A model generated the notes under the pieces. It was given only the letters and a program-made list of their open reading frames with translations. It was not told where the DNA came from and searched no databases. This document shows positions 26,427 to 35,545 of a stretch of DNA of 49,625 bases, piece after piece; within the stretch, counting starts at the first letter, position 1; the number at the start of each line of letters is the position of its first letter. Source of the DNA: an uncultured Selenomonadales bacterium (GTDB taxonomy: Bacteria > Bacillota > Negativicutes > Acidaminococcales > Acidaminococcaceae); contig ONAV01000015.1 in assembly GCA_900315925.1 (NCBI GenBank), positions 1-49,625 of the forward strand, given 5' to 3'. The translations under genes were made by a program, and so were the position numbers.

Positions 26427-27206
26427 TTATTTTTTTTTTGTAGCGTGTTTCTCAACCATGAACATACTGATTCCGGCATTAAAATGAACCTGCATAAAAG
26501 CTTTAACATTCTGAGGTTCCATTATTTTTGAGCCTACTGATTCTAATGCTGCTTTCCTTGTTCCGTCAAAAACATAAGAACCTAAAATACTGTAGGCTGT
26601 TGATACTGCACTTATGCGAAGTCGTTTAAGAGATAAATCATATAAGTCTTTATTGCGAAGTGCCGTATTCAACCTTTTCAATTCTGTAGGGGTAAACTGG
26701 CTGTAAGGACGACCATAGTCTATCTGTTTTCCGGTTAAATAAGCTCCGGCACTGAACGAATTCTTAGCAATTACCTTAAGATAAATATTGTATGGCAACT
26801 CGCGAAGAACTAACATTTCAGGGTTTGTTACACACTCAGCAAAAAGAGCATCTAAAACAGATTGAACTTCTTTTATATAAATAAGAAGAGGTTGATCGGT
26901 AACATGAAATTCAAATAAAACCGTGGCAACATGTTTCGTAAGATTACGGAACAAATCTATATTCATACCAGATTCTTGGTCTATATTGCTATTTTGTTCA
27001 AACTTAATCAGCTTATCATAATATGATGGTGGATAGCCCTGACTTTCAGGTATGTCTGGAAAATTAAGATAATGTTCAACATCTGCTGCTACATATGGAG
27101 ACAAAGAGGTTACCGTTTTCCCAGTTGTTGTTTTAAAGATTTCATCCTCATAATATAAAACATATCTGTCATTTTCTTTTCTGAAGTTGTATCTGTTGTA
27201 TATCAA
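26427..27206 (-). CDS. Unrecognised defence-island protein (259 aa)
   Basis: No family recognised. The N-terminus (NRYNFRKENDRYVLYYEDEI, ..TTTGKTVTSLSPY) may be a small beta domain. The rest is alpha-helical (LFRNLTKHVATVLFEFHVTD, LKRLNTALRNKDLYDLSLKR). It lies 33 bases after the DUF262 gene and 71 before the PLD gene on the same strand, so it is likely co-transcribed with both. Confidence 0.75.
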   Translation of the reverse strand: MIYNRYNFRKENDRYVLYYEDEIFKTTTGKTVTSLSPYVAADVEHYLNFPDIPESQGYPPSYYDKLIKFEQNSNIDQESGMNIDLFRNLTKHVATVLFEFHVTDQPLLIYIKEVQSVLDALFAECVTNPEMLVLRELPYNIYLKVIAKNSFSAGAYLTGKQIDYGRPYSQFTPTELKRLNTALRNKDLYDLSLKRLRISAVSTAYSILGSYVFDGTRKAALESVGSKIMEPQNVKAFMQVHFNAGISMFMVEKHATKKK

Positions 27207-27238
27207 AGTTACAGCCTCCTTTTATTAGAAAACCATAA

Positions 27239-29254
27239 TCACGACCGTCCTAAACTGCGTCCATCTAACAAACGCCATTCTCTTCTACCATTTGCAGACC
27301 GTCCCAAAATAATAATTGCTGCTGTAGATGGACTATTAAACTCATAATCGCAGGTAAATTCCCCGTCTTTAATAACGCCTTCCTCAATAAGTTGCTTCCT
27401 TTGTTCAGCATAAGCCGGTTGAAAACTATCCGTAACTACTTCAGAAATTTTGCTTCCCTTTCTTACAACAAACTTGTCATCAGCCAACGGAAATCCTTTT
27501 GCATTACCGCCTCTGCCTGCCAACATGTATTCTGTTTCATAAACTACAGTATCAGTTTCTTTAAGATCCCATTTTTCAATAAATTTTTCCATGAGATCTG
27601 ACTGGCGTTGTTCTACTATTTCCGGAGTCCATGAAGCTTGGTTAATTACTTGCGTAGTTAAACTATAAGAAGAGGTACCACTCTTAGATAAAAAGTATTT
27701 TGTCTTTTTCGTATCAAAATCATAATTCTGCGCTGCTGAATTGCGTTGTCTGGTCAAAGGAACTAAATTTGCAATCCTATTTAACCATAGTTTATGTTTT
27801 GTTTCAGACCAATCCTGCATCCATTTACTATCGGCGGCCGGATTCTGAGGCAGAACATGTTCTATAGTAAATATTTTAGAATCATAGGATGCACCACCAT
27901 CGCTGACAAATGAATCCAACCGCTGGATAATAAAATTACGGCGTATCGAAGGCATTAAATAGACATCGCCGTCCAGCGCCTTCTTAAATTGTTCTTTTTC
28001 CCACTCTGTCAATTCAATATTCTTTATAGGATTATCTAACGTGTCAGTTCCGTTATCAATTTCAACCAGTACCCACTTATAACGATCCATTCGTTGATTA
28101 ACGTCCTGAGCCGTTACTAACATAAACGAAGCAAGCCTTTCTAATTTACGTACAAACCACAAAATATAACTGGAATCATTTTGGTGTTTTGTGAAAAACT
28201 CAATTGCCGGTGGCATCCAATCATAATTATTGGTTTTGTTAAGCCAGGCTAGATACCTGTTTATTTCATCAGCATTCTCGGTAGACGAAAACAGTTTGTT
28301 TTTAATCTGGTAATAAGCATTTGTGTATGGTACAAGATAATCATCAATAAGTTTTTTAGGTTCTACCACTTTCGAAACATATTCCCGAAACTCTTCTAAC
28401 AGGTTTTTCTTCGGTCTTTCTTTGGCAAAAATTGTTCTTGTATGGGTAAAAACTTCATTAAATCCTTCTCTGCCAGTTTGATTTTCCAATTCTTCCCATA
28501 TCTGGGTGTATTTTTCTTGCTCAGAATCTTCCAGTTTTCCAATGGTTTCTGATTTTATAATATCGGTAGGAAGTAAATCCAAGCCTCTGCTATTCATTAC
28601 AGAAAACACCCGGAAAGCTGAATCTTGATTTGGTGTATATACCGCAACCAAATAGCAACGTGTAAGTAGAAACTTGGTAAAATCAACTAACTCTTTTTCG
28701 TTACCAAAAGAATTCTTAAATCTTTCATATAACGTTTTGCAATTCAACTGTATATGTTTTTGTGCTTCTGTTTTTAATAATTTAGGTTCAAACTCTAATA
28801 AGTCTTTTAGTCTCACTTCCTGTACATATTTGTTAAAGAATCCTTGATCCTTCTCTCTAAGAAACAATCTTGGCTGTGCAGCAATACCTGCCAATTCATT
28901 TCCTTCATCCTGAAGATAAGCTTTACAAGCGTTTTTCCTTTTATCTGTAGTAAAAAATTCTGTAAGAACAGAGAATAATATTGTTAACGTAGTAAGACGT
29001 TGCTGCCCATCAATAACATCTGCATTACGTTTATTATCCTCTTTAATGAGCACAATACTTCCTAAAAAGAAATTGTCGGTTTTTTCCGTTTGATAAAACT
29101 CAAGTAAATCATCAAACAAAACTCCTGTTTCATATTCGGTCCATGCATAAGGGCGTTGATACGCAGGAATATGATATTCAAATTCGGAGCTGAAAATTTT
29201 TTGTAATGGATATTCTTTACCAGTAATTTTACTATTAACAGATTTTTCGCTCAT
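27239..29254 (-). CDS. DUF262/DUF1524 restriction protein with C-terminal DUF4357
   Basis: 671 residues. The N-terminal DUF262 (ParB-like) domain has IPAYQRPYAW at 29-38 and the DGQQRLTTL motif from 82, as in GmrS and BrxU. The DUF1524 HNH-type nuclease domain has TIEHVLPQNP around 463-472 (E465, H466) and NRIANL near 492. A C-terminal DUF4357-like domain follows (YMLAGRGGNAKGF ... DGRSLGRS). GmrSD/BrxU proteins hydrolyse nucleotides and cleave modified phage DNA; that activity here is inferred. RBS GAAAGGAAA lies before the ATG. Confidence 0.88.
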   Translation of the reverse strand: MSEKSVNSKITGKEYPLQKIFSSEFEYHIPAYQRPYAWTEYETGVLFDDLLEFYQTEKTDNFFLGSIVLIKEDNKRNADVIDGQQRLTTLTILFSVLTEFFTTDKRKNACKAYLQDEGNELAGIAAQPRLFLREKDQGFFNKYVQEVRLKDLLEFEPKLLKTEAQKHIQLNCKTLYERFKNSFGNEKELVDFTKFLLTRCYLVAVYTPNQDSAFRVFSVMNSRGLDLLPTDIIKSETIGKLEDSEQEKYTQIWEELENQTGREGFNEVFTHTRTIFAKERPKKNLLEEFREYVSKVVEPKKLIDDYLVPYTNAYYQIKNKLFSSTENADEINRYLAWLNKTNNYDWMPPAIEFFTKHQNDSSYILWFVRKLERLASFMLVTAQDVNQRMDRYKWVLVEIDNGTDTLDNPIKNIELTEWEKEQFKKALDGDVYLMPSIRRNFIIQRLDSFVSDGGASYDSKIFTIEHVLPQNPAADSKWMQDWSETKHKLWLNRIANLVPLTRQRNSAAQNYDFDTKKTKYFLSKSGTSSYSLTTQVINQASWTPEIVEQRQSDLMEKFIEKWDLKETDTVVYETEYMLAGRGGNAKGFPLADDKFVVRKGSKISEVVTDSFQPAYAEQRKQLIEEGVIKDGEFTCDYEFNSPSTAAIIILGRSANGRREWRLLDGRSLGRS

Positions 29255-29330
29255 ATTATTTTTCCTTTCATACTCTCTCGTTCTTCACTAAAGAATGTTC
29301 TCAAATCCCAAAATTATTAAAACCGGTTCT

Positions 29331-30173
29331 TTACAACAATTCCTCTATGTTAGGAACGGATTTTTTCTCAATACACTTCCATATTAGCTGATGAAGCAAT
29401 TTTACAGAATTTTTTAATCCCTGATCATCACTATTTTTCATCTCGTGAACAGATTTTGATCTTTTTTCATATAATAATTTTATATCTTCAATCATTCGCT
29501 CATCATTGCATAAAAAATGCGAAATTGCTAAAGAAAGTTCTTTTTTTATGTTTTTTTCAATCAAAAATAAAGATTCAATACCACCCCAAATTATACTTAA
29601 TTGTATAGAAGGACGCGGATGAAATCTATGTCCCCATAGTGCATTTACAGCATTTGAATAACGTTGGTCATCATCCAGCTCCATTGCTGCCAAAATGTTT
29701 TCTTCTAAGTAATGACATTTTTCATCATCAATAATTGTTAATTCACTTGGGAATTTTAACATATTTGGATAAATCATATTAATTTTAGTTTTTGAATTAA
29801 ACTTTTCAGCAGACTCATTTGATTGAAAATACCAAACAACTTCACAATTAAACATTGCGCTAATTTGTAAGCAAATTGTCTGTGCATTCCAGGTTAAAAT
29901 TGCCAAACTTTTTGCATTATCAGCTTTTATTTCCAATTCTGCCGTAACTTTTCTTAATGTTGCAATAAGAATGCCCAGTTCAAACTCATCTGCGTTTCCA
30001 AATTTCATGACATTATCAATCATATCATCAGGTTTAGGCGAAGCTTTTACCGGTAATAATTTAATATTATCATTAATTATCACCTCATGCACAGGTCTTA
30101 TTCCGCATATATAAATATAAGCCACTTTTTGTCCATCATATGTGATAACTCCATTATCAATTTTATTTTTCAT
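29331..30173 (-). CDS. HEPN-like (Apea-like) protein
   Basis: 280 residues. The C-terminal helical domain (about 165-280) has PSIQLSIIWGGIESLF and ends with a HEPN RNase motif R-x4-H (R238/H243 in YEKRSKSVHEMK), as in Apea-like HEPN families. The N-terminal half is unrecognised. HEPN proteins are usually metal-independent RNases in abortive infection and toxin systems. It lies 23 bases after the type III Res gene on the same strand, an unusual companion. Confidence 0.7.
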   Translation of the reverse strand: MKNKIDNGVITYDGQKVAYIYICGIRPVHEVIINDNIKLLPVKASPKPDDMIDNVMKFGNADEFELGILIATLRKVTAELEIKADNAKSLAILTWNAQTICLQISAMFNCEVVWYFQSNESAEKFNSKTKINMIYPNMLKFPSELTIIDDEKCHYLEENILAAMELDDDQRYSNAVNALWGHRFHPRPSIQLSIIWGGIESLFLIEKNIKKELSLAISHFLCNDERMIEDIKLLYEKRSKSVHEMKNSDDQGLKNSVKLLHQLIWKCIEKKSVPNIEELL

Positions 30174-30196
30174 ATGTATTTTCCTTAATTTTTAAA

Positions 30197-33172
30197 TTAC
30201 GAATTCAATACTTCATTTATAATTTGCCGCATCTGTTTGTTATTTAATTGATCACGGAAATGGACAGTATAACCATCTTTTGAAAGCATTTCAAAGAAAA
30301 TTTTAGCGCATTCAATTTTGGTACTTTCAGTTCCTCTTAAAACAACCTGGCCTTCCACATCTTTTGTTTCTACAACAATATTTAATTCCTTTTCGCCATT
30401 TGATTTTTTTACTATATACATAAAGTCCGGGCTATACATTCCACCAGTAATTGTCGGTATGGAAATACTGCTACGTGGTATTTTCCCATACACAACAACT
30501 TCTTCAATATCTGATGTAATATTCATTTTTTCCAATGGAGAATCATATGCAAATACATCATATAAATATTTTTTACTTGGTGTACCAGGAACTATTTTTG
30601 TTCCAATACGGCCTTGTGCAATCTCTTCCCTTGGAGTTCCATCTGCATAAGATAATGCTGTAGCGCCACAATTTGTATTGCCTTTTACATACCGGAACCT
30701 CCCCTGCAAATTCCCGACTTTCCAATTTTGAAATTCAGCACAAAAAGCACTAATGGAACTTTCGTTAATAAACCTATTTTCCAATCCATGCTTCTTGCTA
30801 TACAGAACCATTGCGGAATGCAACACGTTAATAGGAACATTCGTTGCTCGCATAATACGTTTCAAAAATTCCCCGTATGGAATACTACGATCTATTATAT
30901 ATTGGACACCAGTTCCTTCATTTATGCTCATTTGCCCATTATCACTATGAACAACATCACGCCTGCTGGAAATAACAACATCTGAAAATACAGATGGTTT
31001 TTCTAGTAGCGAAAGAATGACATCCTCCAGTTCAGTATTCAAATCAGTATCATAGAACAATAAATACCGTTGGTTAATTTTTTCCCACAGTTCACGTATT
31101 TCATTGTAAACCGCTTTACGAATTTTAATTTGTTTCGGTTTATTCTTATTCCTATCTTTAATTCTTCCTTCAGATAACCCTATTGCAAAATCTGGATATT
31201 CTTCAAAAAACTTTGCTCTATTTTCTGGGCGAATATTATTATGTCTGTCAATGTATTTTTTACTATACAATTCATCAAACAAGTCGTCAACAGATATGCC
31301 AAGCTTTTGAGCCACTTGCATAAGTCGCGCCTCTGTTATTACAGATGCCTGCGGTATTTCACCATTAATTTGATCAACTAATTGTTGAGCAAAATCTGCT
31401 TCAGTAAAATCTACTATGTAATTTAACTGAAAATCTTCATTTGAAATACGGTTTCCATTTTCATCTACCGGTAAACGTAAACCTCTTCCAACTTCCTGCA
31501 ATTTACTAATATCACTACCACTTGACCGCAATTTAGCAATCGTAAATACATTAGGGTTATCCCACCCTTCTTTTAATGTCCATTTCGAGAACAAGAAACG
31601 TAGCGTATTATACGACCCATCCGGTTTACGGAAAGACAAAAGTTGTTTCTTGCCGTTAAGTATTGCATCAATCTCTTCTGCAATTGCTTCATCAGAGTCA
31701 CTATTATCTTGTGAAAAATACCCTGCATGACACGCAGATAGATTAGCAAGAGAAGCCTCCAGGTATTCACGATACTCCCTTTCATGTTCATTTAGTGAAG
31801 CAATGAGACACTCCATTCGTTCTTTTAACAAATTTTCAAAAGCCGTTAACAAATATGGTACTTTACCATCTTCGCGTTTTCGATATGAAGAAATATCATC
31901 AATAAAAAATAGTGCCAATGTCTTGATTTTAAAAGACCGATTACAGAAATTTTCCCGTTCAGTTTCAAAATGGCGCTCTAATGCTAGCCGGAGCATTTGT
32001 TCCTGATAGGATGTCATGTACACATCAACATCCATTTCTTCACCAGTAGTCTTACTGACACCATTTGAAAATTCTACTGTATTTGCTGTAATTGCCTGTA
32101 TAGTTATTCCTTCAAAAGCTTCACTTATAATCGCCAAGGAATCCCCTGTTTTTAACACAAATGTTCTGGTAACTTCGTCTCGTTTTTTTCTTTGAAATGT
32201 TACAAAATCTCTATTTTCAATATTAATTATTTTTACTTTTTCTTCTTGTTGTGATATAGGTTCAAAATGTTCCTTTGCAACACCCTTAATAAGGCCTTGA
32301 TTAAAAGACTCACATGCATTTAGGTCATATAAAAGATTTTGATAATCTTTTATAACAGTTCTGTTTCTACCACGCCCAGTAGCAGTTTCAGGAAAAGTTG
32401 CGCCATACCGGATAATACACTGTGGCTGTATTTCATCCATAATTACGCCAAATGCCTTTTGTTCACGCGCAAAACGATGCGGTTCATCAATTATAACAAA
32501 GGGCTTTGTCGCACGAATAGCATCAAAAGGACGATAGAATCCTTCCGCTCCATAATCATAATCATCTCGCCAAAGCAAACCCGTATCTCTTCCGTTTCTC
32601 TTTTGATTATTTGTTAAAAGCTGCATATTAACCAAAAGAACATAAATTTTTTTAGTGTCCTGGCAACTTCCTTTTACAAAGTCACTAACAACACTAGGAA
32701 AATAACTGCGACCCTTTTTCTTATTCTTTGGTGCTTCCAATACGCCAAGCTCAATTTCCGATCCATATCCGCATCCATCAGTAAAATGTCTACGGGAATA
32801 TTCGTCTTGTATAAATTGTGCCGTGCCGGCTTTAATAGCAAGTGACGGAACAGCAATTATAAACTTATTTACGCCATACCATTTATGTAGTTCATAAATG
32901 GTTTTTGTATATACGTAGGTTTTTCCTGTACCGGTTTCCATTTTAATATCTAAGTGTAAACAACCACCAGCAGTTGTTGCATTTCGATATTCAAGAGGAA
33001 TATCGGTTTGTAAATTTTGAATATTAAAAAGAATTTTACTATCCGTTAACTCAAATCGCGGATTTTCATAAAATTGAACAGGATTACTAAGTCTTACGTC
33101 TTTAAAAACATTCTTTATAGCATCTATAGCTTTTTGTTGGTGCGGTAAGCTTTGCTGGAGGATAATATCCAT
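30197..33172 (-). CDS. Type III restriction enzyme Res subunit
   Basis: 991 residues. SF2 helicase motifs: Walker A GTGKT at 81-85, DEPH at 229-232, GATF at 257-260, and motif VI VGRGLR at 561-566. The C-terminal PD-(D/E)xK nuclease is visible as SPDFMYIV ... NIVVETKD near 920-945. With Mod it would cut DNA after ATP-dependent sliding between two inversely oriented unmethylated sites. Full length for the family with no lesion seen. Base composition is clearly richer in A+T than the flanking core genes. Confidence 0.95.
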   Translation of the reverse strand: MDIILQQSLPHQQKAIDAIKNVFKDVRLSNPVQFYENPRFELTDSKILFNIQNLQTDIPLEYRNATTAGGCLHLDIKMETGTGKTYVYTKTIYELHKWYGVNKFIIAVPSLAIKAGTAQFIQDEYSRRHFTDGCGYGSEIELGVLEAPKNKKKGRSYFPSVVSDFVKGSCQDTKKIYVLLVNMQLLTNNQKRNGRDTGLLWRDDYDYGAEGFYRPFDAIRATKPFVIIDEPHRFAREQKAFGVIMDEIQPQCIIRYGATFPETATGRGRNRTVIKDYQNLLYDLNACESFNQGLIKGVAKEHFEPISQQEEKVKIINIENRDFVTFQRKKRDEVTRTFVLKTGDSLAIISEAFEGITIQAITANTVEFSNGVSKTTGEEMDVDVYMTSYQEQMLRLALERHFETERENFCNRSFKIKTLALFFIDDISSYRKREDGKVPYLLTAFENLLKERMECLIASLNEHEREYREYLEASLANLSACHAGYFSQDNSDSDEAIAEEIDAILNGKKQLLSFRKPDGSYNTLRFLFSKWTLKEGWDNPNVFTIAKLRSSGSDISKLQEVGRGLRLPVDENGNRISNEDFQLNYIVDFTEADFAQQLVDQINGEIPQASVITEARLMQVAQKLGISVDDLFDELYSKKYIDRHNNIRPENRAKFFEEYPDFAIGLSEGRIKDRNKNKPKQIKIRKAVYNEIRELWEKINQRYLLFYDTDLNTELEDVILSLLEKPSVFSDVVISSRRDVVHSDNGQMSINEGTGVQYIIDRSIPYGEFLKRIMRATNVPINVLHSAMVLYSKKHGLENRFINESSISAFCAEFQNWKVGNLQGRFRYVKGNTNCGATALSYADGTPREEIAQGRIGTKIVPGTPSKKYLYDVFAYDSPLEKMNITSDIEEVVVYGKIPRSSISIPTITGGMYSPDFMYIVKKSNGEKELNIVVETKDVEGQVVLRGTESTKIECAKIFFEMLSKDGYTVHFRDQLNNKQMRQIINEVLNS

Positions 33173-33186
33173 AACTTAATTCCTCC

Positions 33187-35223
33187 TTAATACCTAATTT
33201 CAAAATTGATGCGCAGATTCTTTTCTGTTTCTTTCAATCGTGCAAGATTAGTCTTTAATGCCTCAATTTCTGTCCAAGTAAAACTATATCCGAACAGTAC
33301 AATATTCTCCGGGTTAAATGTGCCATCAGTTTCATATTTTTCAGTTATAACTGCAATAGCCTGTTCGCTCAACTCAGAATTAACAAGGTACAAATGTTTT
33401 CCCATGTAATAAGCAGAGTATCCAGCAAAATCTATCTCTTTAAAATCTGTAGTAAAACCATATCCATCGCGAACAAGCCAGGTAGTAAGCACGGTATCTA
33501 TACCGAATTCTTGTAAAACATTATCTTGTATTAACAAACTATTTTCCTCCGGCAAGAACTTGTCCAATTTATCAAGTGTTTCAGCAGACGGTTCGGAAAG
33601 AGTAAAATGTCTAAATCCTAAATCAGCCGTCGTATCAGAATTTTCTTCCCGAATTTTGTTTGCCGCGCGTATAATTCGTTCAAATCCTAAATAGTCTAAT
33701 GTATGTGGATAATTATTATTGACTAAAAACGTCTTCAGTTTTTCTAAATTTTTTTTATCGTCACCTGTTGCTTTAATAATTTTTTCATCAATATTTTCAG
33801 GTAGTTGTATCATAATAAATTGAAGATTTTTATTTTTACTGTTAAGTCGCATTATAGCTTCTGCAGTTGTCGCAGAGCCAGCGAAAAAATCACATACAAT
33901 AAAATTGTCTTTTTGCATTGATGCAAGTAATTTCATAATAAGTAATACTGGTTTAGGATAACTCATCAAAGATTGTTCTTCAAACAAAAGTCTTTGCTCT
34001 TCATCAGCATCTTCATTAGAACCCCATCCACCACTTTGTAAATTGTCAAAATCAAAATTATATGAATATCCCGTATTCTCTGAATCCCCAAGCCTTAACA
34101 ATAAATCTTTAAGTCCCTTATATCTAGGCTCACTTACAATTCTTCTTAAATAAAGATCTCTAGTTATATATAACTCGTTATTACGGGCATATTCTTGCAT
34201 GTTATCCTGCCCATACCGCCAATTGCCTTCAATAACTAAGTCTTTAGCCAAGACACCATCTTTTATAATTAAATCTGAATGCAAAATTAAATCCATTGTT
34301 GTATCTGAAATGATTTCACCTTTTTTCATTATGAAATTCTTTTCTCTGTACTTACTCTTAATACCTGCAGGAATTATGCGAATATCTCTCACATTGGTTG
34401 CATTAACACAAGGATAAGTTTCTTCTTCTCTATTAATTTCACCTATTAGACCAGAAAATTTGGACTTGTTTTTTGCATATACAAGTATATACTCCTTAAT
34501 ATTAGTTATGTCGTTAGCCAAATATGAACCTTTTTTCTTTTTTTCCCATGTTAGTTGTGCAATAAAATTATCTTCTCCAAATATATCATTGCAAATAAGA
34601 GCTAAATTATTTAGTTCGTTATCATCAATTGATATAAAAATCACACCATCTGTCTCTAATAAATCTTTTGCTAATATTAATCTTGGATACATAAACATAA
34701 GCCATGCAGAATGTGACGCACTCCCACGCTTAGTTAAATCTAAAATTCGCTTTGCTTGTTCCTCGCCAATGCTTAACTTATCAGATAATTCTTCAACAGT
34801 AAAATTATAGTTGTCAGTATAAACAAAATCATTAGCACCAGTATTGTATGGTGGATCAATATAAATACATTTGATTTTTTTCGAGTAGGATTTAAGTAAA
34901 TGCTTCAAACCATCAAGATTATCTCCACTAATATAAATATTATTGCTATGCTGATTAATTTGTTTGCTGTTGTGTTCCTCATCCGGAACTATAACTGTAG
35001 TTGTATCGATTGAAGCTACTAAGCGGGCATAGTTTTTCCCTAAAAATTTTAGCTCATACCCCTCATTGGTAACCGCAACTTTATCTGCCAAATATTCTTT
35101 GAATCGTTCGATGTCAAAAGTTCCGTCATTATGAAAGCATGCCGGAAAGTTTTCTCGTAATATAGCAAGCTCTTTATCGTTAGGCAATACGTTTTCATTT
35201 GCTGCAATAATATCCTTAACCAT
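33187..35223 (-). CDS. Type III DNA methyltransferase Mod subunit
   Basis: 678-residue N6-adenine methyltransferase of the beta class: catalytic DPPY at 123-126 precedes the SAM-binding DFFAGSATT at 445-453. The region between, the target-recognition domain, is long and variable. It methylates the recognition site and supplies specificity to Res, whose gene starts 14 bases downstream. No tract of simple repeats suggesting phase variation was seen. The start is 3 bases after the XRE gene stop. Confidence 0.95.
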   Translation of the reverse strand: MVKDIIAANENVLPNDKELAILRENFPACFHNDGTFDIERFKEYLADKVAVTNEGYELKFLGKNYARLVASIDTTTVIVPDEEHNSKQINQHSNNIYISGDNLDGLKHLLKSYSKKIKCIYIDPPYNTGANDFVYTDNYNFTVEELSDKLSIGEEQAKRILDLTKRGSASHSAWLMFMYPRLILAKDLLETDGVIFISIDDNELNNLALICNDIFGEDNFIAQLTWEKKKKGSYLANDITNIKEYILVYAKNKSKFSGLIGEINREEETYPCVNATNVRDIRIIPAGIKSKYREKNFIMKKGEIISDTTMDLILHSDLIIKDGVLAKDLVIEGNWRYGQDNMQEYARNNELYITRDLYLRRIVSEPRYKGLKDLLLRLGDSENTGYSYNFDFDNLQSGGWGSNEDADEEQRLLFEEQSLMSYPKPVLLIMKLLASMQKDNFIVCDFFAGSATTAEAIMRLNSKNKNLQFIMIQLPENIDEKIIKATGDDKKNLEKLKTFLVNNNYPHTLDYLGFERIIRAANKIREENSDTTADLGFRHFTLSEPSAETLDKLDKFLPEENSLLIQDNVLQEFGIDTVLTTWLVRDGYGFTTDFKEIDFAGYSAYYMGKHLYLVNSELSEQAIAVITEKYETDGTFNPENIVLFGYSFTWTEIEALKTNLARLKETEKNLRINFEIRY

Positions 35224-35226
35224 AAT

Positions 35227-35454
35227 TTATGCCTCCCTGCCAAGATTTAACCATTTTTGTTCAATAACCGAAAAATCAATCTCGTGTTTTCTACAAAAAT
35301 CTTTAATGCTTTTCATCGCGACAAAATTAGGCTTAACTTTACCGCTCTCCCATCTATGCACTGTTGAGAATGATACATTAAGCTCCCGAGCAAACGCTTC
35401 TTGTGAAAGCAAACAATGCTGCCTTATGTTTTTTAATTCTTCGGCAAAACTCAT
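35227..35454 (-). CDS. XRE-family transcriptional regulator
   Basis: 75 residues from ATG 35454, which has AAGGAGAAG upstream. Almost the whole protein is a Cro/CI-type HTH: LKNIRQHCLLSQEAFARELN, SFSTVHRWESGKVKPN. It lies directly before mod (3-base gap), so it probably controls the operon, acting like a C-protein. Candidate operators are the direct repeats in its promoter at 35486-35504. Confidence 0.9.
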   Translation of the reverse strand: MSFAEELKNIRQHCLLSQEAFARELNVSFSTVHRWESGKVKPNFVAMKSIKDFCRKHEIDFSVIEQKWLNLGREA

Positions 35455-35485
35455 TTCACTTCTCCTTTTTTGGTTATGACAATGA

Positions 35486-35504
35486 TATAGCATTATTATA
35501 GCAT
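35486..35504 (-). promoter_or_regulatory. Direct repeats overlapping the XRE-mod-res promoter
   Basis: Two TATAGCAT octamers (35486-35493 and 35497-35504 on the plus strand), 11 bp apart, i.e. one helical turn. On the minus strand they contain a TATAAT -10 element. A plausible autoregulatory operator for the XRE protein. Confidence 0.5.
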
Positions 35505-35545
35505 ACACATATCAAATACAAAAACTGTTATCTCATGTAATTATA

